Part shown: one piece after another, positions 1 to 10,864 of the stretch
Layout: each line of letters begins with the position of its first letter
Position numbering within the stretch: the stretch's first letter is position 1
Assembly: GCA_025667525.1 (NCBI GenBank)
Contig: CM046875.1
Span: 202,530,125-202,594,124, forward strand
Reading direction: 5' to 3'
Length of the DNA: 64,000 nt
Source: Glebionis coronaria
Lineage: Eukaryota > Streptophyta > Magnoliopsida > Asterales > Asteraceae
Notes under the pieces: generated by a model
Told to the model about the DNA's origin: nothing
Seen by the model: only the letters and a program-made list of their open reading frames with translations
The model's database searches: none
Position numbers and translations under genes: made by a program

Positions 1-2
1 AT

Positions 3-639
3 GTTTTGAGCCAATCATGTGATATATGCGGGGGATCTCACTCATACACCGATTGTCCTTCGACTCACGACAATCCGGAAAATGTGTATGCCGCCAACGG
101 TACCTATGCTACAGGAGGCTATCAAGCACGTCCTCAAGGTGACCGCAACTTGCTCAGCTATCGCTCAAACAACTTTCTTTCCCCTCCCGGTTTTCCCCCA
201 CAAAACCTAAACAACCTCAATCGAAACAATCAAAACCAACCACGTGCTCCAAATCAATATCCAAACCAAAGAAACCCATATCCACCTCAAAGAAACAACC
301 AAGTTTACCAACAACCTGCTTATCAACCACCCGCCTACCATGCTCCTCCTCTCAACCAACCAACAACCTTACACCAAGATGTTGAAACCTACATGAGGAC
401 AAACTATGTGATCGTGCAAAATCTTCAGCGGGAAATGGCCAACATGAAAGCAGATATGGTTAAGCAAAGGAATGATCTTCGAGCTGATATGCGAAACACT
501 TTGGCGAGTCAAACGAATGACTTGAGGAATATGATGGCTAGTTTTTTCCCTAGTAATCAAGCCTCTGGATCGGGTTCTATTCCGAGTAACACCGTTGCTA
601 ATCCAAGAGGGGAGATGAAAGCAATCACCACTCGCAGTG
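3..639 (+). CDS. E1 gag, C-terminal half of nucleocapsid region (partial)
   Basis: This is the nucleocapsid part of the Athila-type capsid polyprotein, which packages element RNA in cytoplasmic particles. The frame is open from position 3, with no start codon because the N-terminus lies outside the window. A zinc-knuckle-like CDICGGSHSYTDC (C-x2-C-x4-H-x4-C) lies at the beginning, followed by a long Asn/Gln/Pro-rich low-complexity stretch. A predicted coiled-coil segment (VQNLQREMANMKADMVKQRN) comes next, then the conserved ITTRS that marks the gag-PR boundary in this group. The apparent stop a few codons later at 663 belongs to the inserted LTR of E2, not to gag. The natural continuation is at 15020. 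Confidence 0.85.
635..639. repeat. Target-site duplication CAGTG of E2 (left copy)
   Basis: CAGTG immediately precedes the LTR terminus TGATAGTT at 640 and recurs at 15015-15019 directly after ...CTCATCA. The 5-bp length is normal for Ty3/gypsy integrase. It fixes both E2 boundaries to the base. Confidence 0.95.
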
Positions 640-3600
640 TGATAGTTGTATTTTTACCCCTTTAGGAAAAGGAAGGTAATTAGGGTAAGTATTAACGAGT
701 AGTTTAGGAAAACCACAAGTTATGACCCAATGAAGTGAGTTCGTTCTCGAGGAGGCACGTGTGTTGTGTTAAGAATTGATTGATGTTTGTGATTATATTG
801 AGAAGAAAAGAAAAGAGAAATAAGAAAGAAATGACGGTTACGAAGACGGATCGAGCTAAGACGAAAAGACGTTCACGTAAAACCGTAAAAAACTACAAAA
901 TTAAAAATTTTAAAACCTAAAAATTAATTAAAAGCTAAAAGTAGTCTAAAATAATATAAATAAGAATAAAAATCCAATAAAAATATTTTAAAACCTTTTA
1001 TTAATTAAATATTCAATTTTAAATGCTAATTAAAGCCCTAAAATTAAATATAATTAATCAAAATGTCCAAAATATTATTTTATTGAACAAATAACTTACT
1101 TATATTAATTAAAGACTAAAAAGTATTTTTCCTAATTTTTAAAAACTAATTTTCTATTTTTAAATCACTTAAAACTATTTTTAAACTAAAATAATTATAA
1201 AAAAATAATAAAATAATGCTAAAAATAATCTACCAATTTTTAAAATCCTAATTTACTCTAATGAACAGTAGAAAAATGACAAAGTTTGAAAAATAATAAA
1301 TTTACCACTAAAAGACAAAAACAGTTTAAATAAAACCCTGATTAACTTAAATTAATTATAAAAAATAATTAAAAGATGAACAGTGAAAACTTTTAAAACC
1401 AAAAATCTTAAAATGTTATTCTAAGTCTAGGAAAAATTTTAAAACAGAAAAATATTAATTTTTGTCACTAAAAGACAAAAACTGAAATATTAAAAAGTAT
1501 TAAAAAAAGCTATTTAATCTAAAAAAATAAAATGAACAGTAAATAAAAATCTAATTAAACAGAAAAATCGTAAATTAAATAAGAAAAATAAAGAAACAAG
1601 TTTCAAGTCCTAACTCACAAATTTGCCCACTAAAGACAAAAATTCTCAAAAGCTGATAGTGACACTTGATAGACTTTTGTCTGTTTGCTTAGCAGTGGTA
1701 ACAACAAAGCTAGCAGTGGGAAAGGAGTTCCCACTAGTAGTGTTAATTTTTGTTCAGAAAAGCTATAAGCTTAGGAAAGCTTATATTGAGTGCTTATTTT
1801 GGACAATAAGGCACCCTTATACTCAGTTGAGTATAAGGAGTCTATGCAAACACAAAAACACAAAGGTCACTTAACAAAATCAAGAAAAATAAGCCCACAA
1901 AGTATCTGATTAACCCCTCATGTTTCTGATGAACAGTGTCCTGGTTTACTTGGCACAAAAACAATTTTCAAAGCCTACAAACTAACAAATGAGTGCACCA
2001 AATCACATAAGAACTATCAGTGACCCTAGATACTACCAATCTCTAACATTTAACAAACTTGGTTGCACAAAAATCACAAAAATCAAGCAGAAAAGGACTT
2101 GGCTGTTTTATGCTATGTTTAGCCAAATTTTTACATGCAAACCTTCTTAAAACTTATCAAAATGAAACCAAAATGCTTATGTCCCCTAATAATAAACTAA
2201 TGAGTGTGTTTAACCAGGTACTAACACAAATCTTTGTCACAAAACTTGGCTAATCCCCTATCCTAAACACCCTTTAAAATCTGAAAATTAACTTTTTCAA
2301 ACCAAAATCAAACAATATCAAACCAAAATGATTAGACCAGTCCTAAACATGCATAATATCCTCTAATCAGTAGAATCAAACCAGTTAACAAACCATCAAA
2401 CAAATTTCAAACAAATCACAATAAAACTGAAAACTTTAAACTAAGAGCACAAGGGACTACCTTGTGGGACCCACATCCGGGCCCCACTATGGCTGCAATG
2501 CCATTTCCTTCAGGCTGGGGCCTGAGTTGATCCTTGAACAATAATCAAGCTTCAATGAGACCCTGCTAAGAACAAATGAAGAACATAAGCAAATATCCAA
2601 TATTTCTGATTTTTCCAACCTTTCAATCCTTTTCAAAAACTTTTCTCAAACTCTTTTTCTTTCAAAATACTTCAACCAAATAACTTAAAATCCAGGAAAA
2701 TCAAACTCAAAACAAGATTTAACCCCAAAAATTCAACCTTTTTCAGAAACTTGAAAAAGGATGACTTTTGAAAAACCTTGAACCAATAATCAAATGTGGA
2801 ACTCAGATTTCTAGCTTAAAAAACATTTACCAACTTTTAAGTAATCATAAAAGGAATTACAATTTAATAAAAATACCAACTTTATATTAAGTAAAAAGGG
2901 ATTACAAGATTTTTTTGCTAGAAAAACTGGAACAAAGAAATACAGCCACATACGGGTTGTATTTATACAAGTGGATAGAAGGTTCTAGTTTGCTTAAACC
3001 CTAATGTAGAAAAACCCTAAAATGCCCTTTGTTTGAATCTTCAATCTTCAGTCAACTTAGCAACATGTGATGTTGTACTTGGCCAGCTGTGGAGAGTGCA
3101 TCAAGAGCGTTGAAATGGTATTGGGGGCCAAGGAAATTCATCCAGTCGTTCATTTGGTCGGGTATTGGAATTAGGGAAGAAAGTGATGGGGCAGGGGAGG
3201 GTTCCACAAGACACATGGGTGTGTCTTGTATTAATTTGGGATGTGGGTTTTGATGTGGATGGGGTAAATTGCTAATCTGGAAATTTAGAGGGTAAAACCC
3301 TTTGTTTTGAGGGTTTAATAGATTAGGGTTTATAGGTTCATAAGTGTGTGTTGTGTGTGTGTTTAATCAGGATTAGGAGTTAATGATTTTAAAAAGGTGT
3401 TAAGGAGGGAAGGGAGTTTTGACTTTTTGACCCAGTTTATTTAAATAAACTGGTTGTGGTGGAAAGGTGACGTTGAGAAGGGAGGGAACGTGATTGGTGG
3501 GAGGAGTTGAGTGGGGTGACGTGGGAGGTTGTGATAGGAGGATGAAGGTTTGGTTGTCTGGCAGAATAGGCCCCTTAACTCTCAGGATATTGCTACTTGA

Positions 3601-4064
3601 TGAATAAACATTGTCAACGCCAAAATCACACTTAACAACTTTTGCACACTTGCTGAAAATGGCCATCATAGTTTCAAACTTTTTCCAAGGACCACTTATG
3701 TAATTTAAGCATTCTTCAAGGGCTAGATATGCATACTCTTGGTAATTTAGGGACCCCAATGTAATTTGTGAATTTACAAGGGTATAAATTGCCAAGTCTT
3801 CAATTTTTCAGGGACCAAACTTGTACAATCTTCAAACTTCAAGGTCATTTTGGAAATTCCAGATTTGGGCCCGGTTCATTGTGCGGCTTCGTTTCCCATG
3901 TTCGTTTTTGAATGATTCTTGTGATCTTTTTGTCATTTCCTCAATATCCGTACCTAAAATACACAAGCAACAAACACAAGCATATATTTGGCAGTTTTAA
4001 TGATATTTTATGCATTCTAAGCCCGATTTGGACGATGAGACTATGTATAAAAGTAGTCTCATCA
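640..4064 (-). repeat. E2 3' LTR (A-type, 3.43 kb)
   Basis: This matches 11585-15014 along its whole length. On the minus strand it starts TGATGAGACTA at 4064 and ends ...ACAACTATCA at 640. A TATA-like TGTATAAATACA lies on the minus strand at about 2959-2970. The A+T-rich stretch 860-1620 and all short ORFs inside (for example 1623-1874 and 3400-3795) are LTR sequence without recognisable protein. The terminal hairpin (4034-4063) and the paired AGGA-loop hairpins (659-672 and 701-713) are described under findings. Confidence 0.93.
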
Positions 4065-4080
4065 CTCCCCCATACTAAAC
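4065..4080 (-). promoter_or_regulatory. E2 polypurine tract
   Basis: On the minus strand the sequence GTTTAGTATGGGGGAG ends exactly at the first base of the 3' LTR. This is the expected position of the plus-strand DNA primer used in reverse transcription. The same motif, with TATTGGGGAG, precedes the LTR of E6 at 36958. Confidence 0.85.
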
Positions 4081-5980
4081 CATTGCCGTGCCCTCACGCA
4101 ATGCTAGAATAAAGTATCGTAGCATCTCCAAAATTCATTTTTATTCACTTTATTGGAATTATAAACTAGCTACACTACTACTATTACTACTACTTGCGTT
4201 TGAGACATAATGTATGATTTTCATCGCAAAATGGGACGTTTAGGTTCATAGAATAAGAACACGTGAATGCTTCGTTAGAAATAATTTCATCGTCCTCGAT
4301 TTTCACTCCAATTCCATGCCAAGCGTGCAACGAGATCATTGTCATTATAAGTTAGTAATGCTAACACTACTCATATGCCCTAATCATGTACTTATTCTCC
4401 CATTATTCCTAAGTTGTATCTCTTATATTTTAATTTGTCTTGAATGTTTCACGAGGATACATCATTGACTTATGCGATAATAGAGATTTAGGTCTAAAAA
4501 TAGAGTCCTAACGGTGTAACTAAGACCATCAAATCAATAACCCCTCCTAATAGACAACGATGTCAAAAAATTAAGTTGACAAGAAGAATCGATAAACACG
4601 GTTTTATAACGGTTTTGAACATGAGACTTATTACCAAGACTTTATACGCCCCCTAACGGAAGGGCCTTATTATCTTTGGTTTACCTCCATCTTTTATTCA
4701 ACTTCGCCATGAAGCTTTTATTATGACTTCGGTCTTGCCTTGCCTTTTATTATCCGCCTCATCGGTGGTTTTATTAGCCAAAGACGTATATCCTCACGCT
4801 AAAGCGAATTTTGGATCTTTAAAGCTTCGAAGATTAAGGCTTGATTCACTTTCAATTTTGCATAGATTTTTCGGCCTTGTGGGGCTTCAAATTGTTTGCT
4901 AGATTTAGGTGAGCACTTGAAATCTTATTATTGGGTGAAGCTTTCGATTATTCGGGTGCCAATACTTCAAAACCGTGACGCTGGCGATACCTTAATGTCT
5001 TCTCAATTTAATCACACGGAAGCTACTAGAAAAGACTAGAAACCCAACAATCCTAAGTAAACCGCTAATTCAATATTTATTAAGCAAAAAATATTTACAT
5101 GCGAAGGGAGAATAAGCAAACAACGAGAACACATGAGTTTTTAAAAGAATACGAGTATTCTACATTTAGCATAGTAACTTATAATTAACTCTATCATTTC
5201 TCGTCCTCATTTAAGAGACTTAGCCTAATGTGTAGTTAAGGAATCAAATCTAAGTGCTCAACACGCACGGTCGATTCAAAAATTACTCTTATTCTCGCCA
5301 TCGGAAAATCTACATTCGTGTCTTCAAACACTTATAAAATATGAGAAAAATTTTAAAATTTGGCCATTTTGAGCCTTATTTTGCAACAAAAACGATAAAC
5401 AAAAAGATAAACTTTGGAAAGCGTGAAGGTTTGGCAAGGCTAGTATCTATTCACCCCACATACTAAAGTTAAACATTGTCCTCAATGTTTCCAGTCTAGG
5501 GGTGCAAACACCCCCATACTAGAGACGTAGTCGAATGCCTTATCTAGCATGGAAAGGGTGTAACCAATAAGTAAATAGCCGTTTATGAAGTGTGCTATAA
5601 ACCTAAGGTTAGAACATCAAAGGATATATCATTTGGATATTGAGAAAGTCTCCAAAGCAAACGATTGAGTGCTCCCATAAAACGAACACGAGAGGCTCTA
5701 ATCGTGAAGATAATGATCATCTAAAAACCACAATGCACAAACAACCACGGAACAAAGGTTGGAAGGGCACAAATCCCCTCACATTAAACTAATTAGAAAG
5801 CAATAATATGTACATGGATAAGCATGGGTCTCCCCCACGAGGCACCTTGTTTTTGATAACCGAGTCAAAAGCTCGACTCGAATCCCCATAAATGTGATCA
5901 TTTAGGGATAATCATGGTATGGTCAATTTTTGGTGGGGCTTACATGATAAACAAGGCCCAAAAACAACCGGTATTAAGGA

Positions 5981-6409
5981 CTAAGTCCTTTGATGGTGCA
6001 AAATACCGGGATCGAAGATGGCGTTCTCGTTTTCATTGGAAAAACAAATCAATGCCACTTCATCATGTGCCAAAAAAAACTCAAAGAGTTTCAAGAAAAT
6101 AGGAGAGAAGAAATAGAAGGGTGGGACAATGGGTAAGTCATGAAAACATTGAGCTACTCGAGGTAGACTCGCACCAATCAAATGAAAAGATTTTCCATTT
6201 ATTGCATCGGTGGAAGACCGAGATTTCCCTATATAAGCAATTCCAGGATCAAATATCTCGTCCTCGGTGGAGAAAGGGGAGGGAACATAAGGGGCTTCCC
6301 CCACACTAAGTCCACACAAAGCATCGTCAAAAGGAGAAGACGAGCTTGTAGTACTCAAATCACGTGGTGATGACGGAGTTAGGATTGTAGAAAAATCTTT
6401 TAAATTCAA
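5981..6409 (-). CDS. Small ORF with two FDPGI motifs, unknown function
   Basis: This is a 142-residue ORF between the PR side and the 3' region of E2, in the place where pol would normally end. I do not recognise a domain. It contains DEIFDPGI near residue 50 and NAIFDPGI near the C-terminus, separated by a hydrophobic stretch (IVPPFYFFSPIFLKLFEFFLAH) too charged around it to call as a membrane span. I recall similar FDPGI-containing tails in predicted gypsy proteins of composite-family plants, downstream of pol. The frame extends upstream of the first Met without an ATG, to a stop near 6500. It may be a remnant of a larger pol-distal protein; whether it is translated cannot be told from the sequence. 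Confidence 0.4.
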   Translation of the reverse strand: MNLKDFSTILTPSSPRDLSTTSSSSPFDDALCGLSVGEAPYVPSPFSTEDEIFDPGIAYIGKSRSSTDAINGKSFHLIGASLPRVAQCFHDLPIVPPFYFFSPIFLKLFEFFLAHDEVALICFSNENENAIFDPGILHHQRT

Positions 6410-6550
6410 TTCAAAATCTTTTCCTTTTTCATCTTTTAAACTCTCCTTATGAAAACCCGATTTAATTATGTCAAAATATTTGGTGTTTCTAAAGCAATGT
6501 TAGTCACACTAAAAATTCTCACATTTGAAAACCGTTTTGGTAAAGGTGGT

Positions 6551-8177
6551 TAATAACAAGATTTTGCTAGGTTCAATTATTATTCTCGGTATCTCTTCGA
6601 ATTGATCTCTGGCTAATTGTGCGACTCAGTTGTTCTTGGTGAATCAAATTATAGAGTTGTCGTAGTCTAAAACGAATTTAAAATGAAAACTTGAAACAAA
6701 TAAAAAATAAAGTAAAGACAGTAAAAAGAAACAATGAAAGATAAAATCTTGGCGAAAAGTGAATTGCGAGAAAATTAAAAGGTAAATAAAGTAAATGATA
6801 CAAATCAAAACTTAAACTAAAAGGAAAGAAAATAAAAATTCAAATAAAGAAAAAGGCTGGAAAAATAAAACTTGAAAATAAAAGACAAAAACTTAAAAAG
6901 AAAAACAAACAAAAAACTGACAGAAACCTTGATTCGGAAGTTTAAAACTTCCGAATGAACTGGCTTGATCCGGAACTTCTAATGTTCCGAATGAAACAAT
7001 CATGAGTCGGAACTCCATGATTCGGAACTTCATTCGGAAGTTCATCCGGAACTTCGTTCGGAAGTTTCATCCGTAACTTTAAAACTTCCGGATGAACCTT
7101 GCTTCACTCGGAACTTTTTGACTTCCGGATGAACCTTGCTTCACTCGGAACTTTTTGACTTCCGGATGAAGCTTGCTTCACTCGGAACTTTTTTGACTTC
7201 CGGATGAAGCTTGCTTCACTCGGAACTTTGTTGATCCGGAACACTTCCGGATGAAGCTTGACTCGGAACTTTTAAAGTTCCGAATGAACCCTCTTGATCC
7301 GGATGTTTCCTGGGAATGATAAGATACAGAAACAACTCCCCCGAAGAACAGGGAGATACAGTAAACACGATTCTATCCTCAAATTAATCAAAATCAAACA
7401 AAAGATTAAACCAAAACAACCAATAAGCATAAACTAACAATAATCAATCAACACAAATCATCAAAACTAACAAACATAACCAAATCAATCAAAACCCACT
7501 TGATTAAAATTAAGAAAACTCAAGAACACACCATCAAATCAAAAGCAGAAATTAAGCAAGAAAGGAAGAAGATGATAAATTAAAAGCTTAATCAAAAAGT
7601 AAGGATTCAATAACAAAAGCTTAAACACAAATTAATCTAGAGAGAGAAAGCATAAACCTAGAGAGAGAAACTACACTACTCCTAATCTAATCCTAAAAAC
7701 TAACCAACCCTCTCACAACAAGTGAGGGTGGTATTTATAGGAGAGGGGAGTGGTTGGTGGCTTCCTCTTTCTTTCTTTCTTGGTCCTCAGTCTTTCAGTC
7801 TTCTTAAATTCTTCGACTTTTAAGACTTCGTCTCGGGGTTTCGTTGAACTCGTCTTGTAATTTCTTCATAAATTAGACTCGAGTTCTTCGGCTTTATTAA
7901 ACTTTCGTATTTGGACATTTTCTTCGATAAATCTTCAGAATAAGCCTTGGACTTCCGTTCTTTTTGGATTCTTGATCTTTTGACTTCGTCTTTTGTCTTT
8001 TTCTTCAATATACGCCCGTTAAAGACCGTGTTTTCTTTCCTTTTCACATTTTGACCCTAAAACACAATAAATACACAAACCACGCATAATTCCGCCATTT
8101 ACGACATAAAATATACGTTTAGGTCCAGTTTTAATGTAATTAAGTGGTAGAAAAGATGGGTGTTTTCACACCTATCA
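6551..8177 (-). mobile_element. E3: solo LTR (B-type) inserted in E2
   Basis: This is a single 1627-bp LTR flanked by the perfect 5-bp duplication GTGGT (6546-6550 and 8178-8182), with no PBS, PPT or interior. It is homologous to the E1 3' LTR (21156-22791) and the E7 LTR (58313-60755). On the minus strand it starts TGATAGGTGTGAAAACAC and ends ...TTGTTATTA. A TATA-like CTATAAATAC lies on the minus strand at 7731-7740. It most likely arose by recombination between the two LTRs of a full element. It interrupts E2 just after PR and adds the last residues of the upstream ORF. Confidence 0.93.
6934..7310 (-). repeat. Palindromic TTCCGA/TCGGAA array with four ~37-bp tandem units inside E3
   Basis: The segment is built from TTCCGGA, TTCCGA and their complements. 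Several perfect palindromes are visible: ATTCGGAAGTTT / AAACTTCCGAAT around 6934-6958, and TCGGAACTTT / AAAGTTCCGA around 7262-7282. From 7096 to about 7254 a unit starting ACCTTGCTTCACTCGGAAC and ending TTCCGGATGA is repeated about four times, with lengths of 37, 37 and 38 and then a variant. It lies several hundred bases downstream of the LTR's TATA box, so it would be transcribed. Confidence 0.85.
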
Positions 8178-10368
8178 GTGGTGATAAGTTCTCAAAACAT
8201 TTGTCAACAAAGAAAACCCCCCCATCGGGATCAACACATTCATCATCCGAAGAATCATTCACAATTGGAATCGTAAGCTTAACACTCTTAACCTCCACCG
8301 GCGGAGGGGACGGAACTTCATTTTTCTCAACAACTCCTAAAACTCTATTTGAAATTCTTTTGCAAATGTTTTTTATGGGATTGACATTGTACAAAGACGT
8401 GATAGAATACACATGAGAAAGTGTGGAGTTTTGAGTTACATTAATGACGAGTTCTTCCTCATTGAAACGAAGAGTGATTTTCCTTGCATGCACATCGATA
8501 AGTGCTCTCGAGGTATCCAAAAAAGATCGACCTAAAATTAACGGAACTTTAGGATCGATGGGAATGTCAACAACAATAAAGTCTACGGGATAATAGAACT
8601 TTCCAACTTTCACGAAGACGTCCTCGGCAACTCCACAAGCTAGAATCATAGAATGATCGGCCATCTCGATTGACATTCTTGAAGGAGTGAGATTGGGAAG
8701 ATTGAGCGATTTAAAAATCTCAAGAGGCATCAAATTAATACTAGCACCAAGATCGGCCAAGGCGTAGCATTCTTCCATGTCTTGTATAGCACATGGGATT
8801 AAAAACTTGCCGGGGTCACCGACTTTTTGAGGTATGCGGCTTAGAAAAACCGATGAACAACTAGACGATTTTTGCAATTTTTCTTTGTTATTCAACATAC
8901 TTTTGAAGTTCGCGGCAAATCGAGGCATCATGACTAAGGCGTCGGCAAAACTTATATTAAAATGCAAGTCACGAAACATTTTCATAAAAAGTTCAAATTG
9001 ATAATTATTTCGTTCTTGTGCCTTTTCCTTGTCTCGTCTTGAAGGGTATGGTAAAGGTGGTGTGGGTTGGGGCATAGGCATAGGCATCGGCCTTGGAATC
9101 TCGGGTTCCATGATTGGTGTGGGTTCAACCGTAGGTGTGGTTTGAGCGGTACTTCGTGGGCTTTGAATTTGCTCCTTTTCAACCACCACCTCGGGTTCTT
9201 TCTCTTTTTCCTTCTCCATAGAAGTACTTGGAGGAGAAATGGGTTCTTTGAAAGTTTTACCACTACGAGTAGTAATAACCTTCAATTCTCCTTTCGGGTT
9301 CACGATGGTGTCACTAGGAAGACCACCCGAAGAAGAGGGCTTACACATGATAGCTTCAAACATTTTAGCCATTCGGTCTTCAAACTTAGATTGCCTAGCA
9401 TCCGCTTTTAACAACTCTTGCTTAATCTCATGTTGACCTTGCTTCATTTTTTGTTGATTTTGTTGGAGACGTGTGACATTTCCTTCCATTTTATTAGCAT
9501 GAGTCTTAAGTTCATTAGCAAGTTCGTTTTTAAGCTCGTTTTTCAACTCGGATCTTAAGCTAACCATTTCACGTTGCATATTGTCAAACTTAGCATCGTT
9601 AGCCTTAGCATAATTCAAAAATTCTCCTTGAAGATTTTTGGTGTGATCATTTTGAAAACCTTGTCTAGTAGTTTGAAAATCACGGTTTTGGTTTTGGTTA
9701 GAAACTTGCCCATTTCCACTTTGATAATTACCCTTGTTGTAATTCCGTTGATTGCCTTGATAATTACCACCTTGGTTGTTGTTTCGATAGTTATTAGCAT
9801 TTTGATTTGGTGGAGCTTGATTTTGGCGGGAACCTTGGCCGTTTTGGTTATAAGTTCCCGTGGCTACATAAGCACTCGAAGTGTTACCATCCGCGGTAAT
9901 GCACTCGGAAAGATCATGAGCTCCACCACACGAAAAACAACTCTTAGCAACCGCTTTAATCAAAGCGGAATTCGAAGCTTCTTGAGCTTTCCAATGGGAC
10001 ATAAGGCTAGCAAATCTATCAAAAAACCGATTTTTTTCATTTGCCTCATCATGTAAAGCATTAATGCTACGAGACGATGACGAGCCCATTTTGGCAACAC
10101 TCGGTGTGTTACGAGGGCTATAAACCTTAGACCTATTTTCAATTATGACCAAAGCTTCTTCAACCGTTTTACACAAAAAATTACCACCCGCGGCGGCATT
10201 TAAATAATCTCTTTCATGATCATTAAGTCCATTGTAAAACGTGTCAATTTGGTGCAAGTCGGAAAAACCGTGATGAGGACATTCATGTAACATCTCCTTA
10301 AACCTATTCCAAGCCGTTGAAAAACTTTCATTTGATTCTTGTGAAAATTTAGAAATCTCATTTTTCAA
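8140..10368 (-). CDS. E2 Gag-PR polyprotein (C-terminal part of Gag plus aspartic protease)
   Basis: This 742-residue frame encodes the end of capsid (NRFKEMLHECPHHGFSDLHQIDTFYNGL), a zinc knuckle C-x2-C-x3-H-x4-C at residues 144-156, an Asn/Gln-rich stretch, and a strong coiled coil at about 262-340 (LKNELKNELANELK). ITTRSGK follows near 366. The retropepsin-like PR has ADLGASINLMPL, with its Asp near 539, and ILGRSFLD. Athila PRs carry DLG rather than DSG/DTG. The frame ends inside E3: true element sequence stops at 8178 and the last eleven or so residues come from the inserted LTR. It is separated from the N-terminal gag (10358-10864) by a 26-bp deletion. No RT follows. Confidence 0.85.
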   Translation of the reverse strand: MKNEISKFSQESNESFSTAWNRFKEMLHECPHHGFSDLHQIDTFYNGLNDHERDYLNAAAGGNFLCKTVEEALVIIENRSKVYSPRNTPSVAKMGSSSSRSINALHDEANEKNRFFDRFASLMSHWKAQEASNSALIKAVAKSCFSCGGAHDLSECITADGNTSSAYVATGTYNQNGQGSRQNQAPPNQNANNYRNNNQGGNYQGNQRNYNKGNYQSGNGQVSNQNQNRDFQTTRQGFQNDHTKNLQGEFLNYAKANDAKFDNMQREMVSLRSELKNELKNELANELKTHANKMEGNVTRLQQNQQKMKQGQHEIKQELLKADARQSKFEDRMAKMFEAIMCKPSSSGGLPSDTIVNPKGELKVITTRSGKTFKEPISPPSTSMEKEKEKEPEVVVEKEQIQSPRSTAQTTPTVEPTPIMEPEIPRPMPMPMPQPTPPLPYPSRRDKEKAQERNNYQFELFMKMFRDLHFNISFADALVMMPRFAANFKSMLNNKEKLQKSSSCSSVFLSRIPQKVGDPGKFLIPCAIQDMEECYALADLGASINLMPLEIFKSLNLPNLTPSRMSIEMADHSMILACGVAEDVFVKVGKFYYPVDFIVVDIPIDPKVPLILGRSFLDTSRALIDVHARKITLRFNEEELVINVTQNSTLSHVYSITSLYNVNPIKNICKRISNRVLGVVEKNEVPSPPPVEVKSVKLTIPIVNDSSDDECVDPDGGVFFVDKCFENLSPLIGVKTPIFSTT

Positions 10369-10864
10369 ATTGGTTCACAAATTTTGAAACGAGATCCTTC
10401 CACGTCAATATAGAATTGGGTGGCTCTTTCTCTAACCAAATTTTAGCGGGCCCCGCTAAGGAATACGGAAAAAGCATCATCTTAATCGAGTCATTCGAGA
10501 CATCCTTAAATTTGCACGTGGCGGTAAGACGATTAAATTGGCGGATATGGTTGTGGGGATTGTCCTTCTCATCACCACGGAATTTGTTGTTTTGGATCAT
10601 CGACAACAAACCCGTTTTCACCTCAAAATTCTCCGCAAGGATAGCGGGAATCACAATAGCTTCTCCATAACCCTCGGTAGGTGCTTGAAGTAACTCCATC
10701 ATAGTTCGATTCGCCATGGTTGGTGCTTCTCGTACAATGGGTTCGTCAATAGGAGACTCCTCACTAGAATGAGTTGGAGTGGGAGTTTTGTTCTTTCGTC
10801 TACGTGCACGTTTTGCTTGATTACGAGTTAGCATAAATGTCACGTACAACGTGGAGACGAGCAA
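10358..10864 (-). CDS. E2 Gag N-terminal region (capsid)
   Basis: This is the retrotransposon gag domain, with RDEKDNPHNHIRQFNRL-like capsid sequence, YSLAGPAKIWLEKEPPNSILTW and KFVNQF. A basic stretch (KRARRRKNK) lies near the start. Met1 at 10864 or Met11 (10834) could be the start; E5 has the equivalent choice (48133). Compared with the E5 copy, this frame has lost 26 bp next to 10370, between short AAAT direct repeats. The deletion removes FFPPSKTT-type sequence and shifts the frame into a premature end. The next ORF (8140-10368) is the continuation. Both belong to one ancestral Gag. Confidence 0.85.
   Translation of the reverse strand: MLVSTLYVTFMLTRNQAKRARRRKNKTPTPTHSSEESPIDEPIVREAPTMANRTMMELLQAPTEGYGEAIVIPAILAENFEVKTGLLSMIQNNKFRGDEKDNPHNHIRQFNRLTATCKFKDVSNDSIKMMLFPYSLAGPAKIWLEKEPPNSILTWKDLVSKFVNQFEK

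Larger units (their letters stand above)
4065..6545 (-). other. E2 3' non-coding region
   Basis: This region is collinear (in reverse) with the post-integrase region of E1 (19129-21155). Shared landmarks include a block reading GACTCGGT...AAAAACAAG, purine runs of the AGTATGGGGG type (about 5508-5520), and a perfect inverted repeat ACATTGTCCTCAATGT at 5473-5488. It holds one small ORF (5981-6409) and otherwise no coding signal. It shows that E2 kept a standard Athila-like 3' end while lacking pol. Confidence 0.75.

Noticed and set aside
1623..2253. ORFs at 1623-1874 and 2059-2253, repeated almost identically at 12567-12818 and 13003-13197
   Set aside because: They recur only because they lie in the two LTRs of E2. 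No domain, no start context, and they are on the strand opposite to element transcription.
4041..4052. TATAAAAG in the loop of the A-type terminal hairpin as a promoter
   Set aside because: It reads on the strand opposite to the element and lies at the LTR edge; a better TATA box exists inside the LTR in the right orientation.
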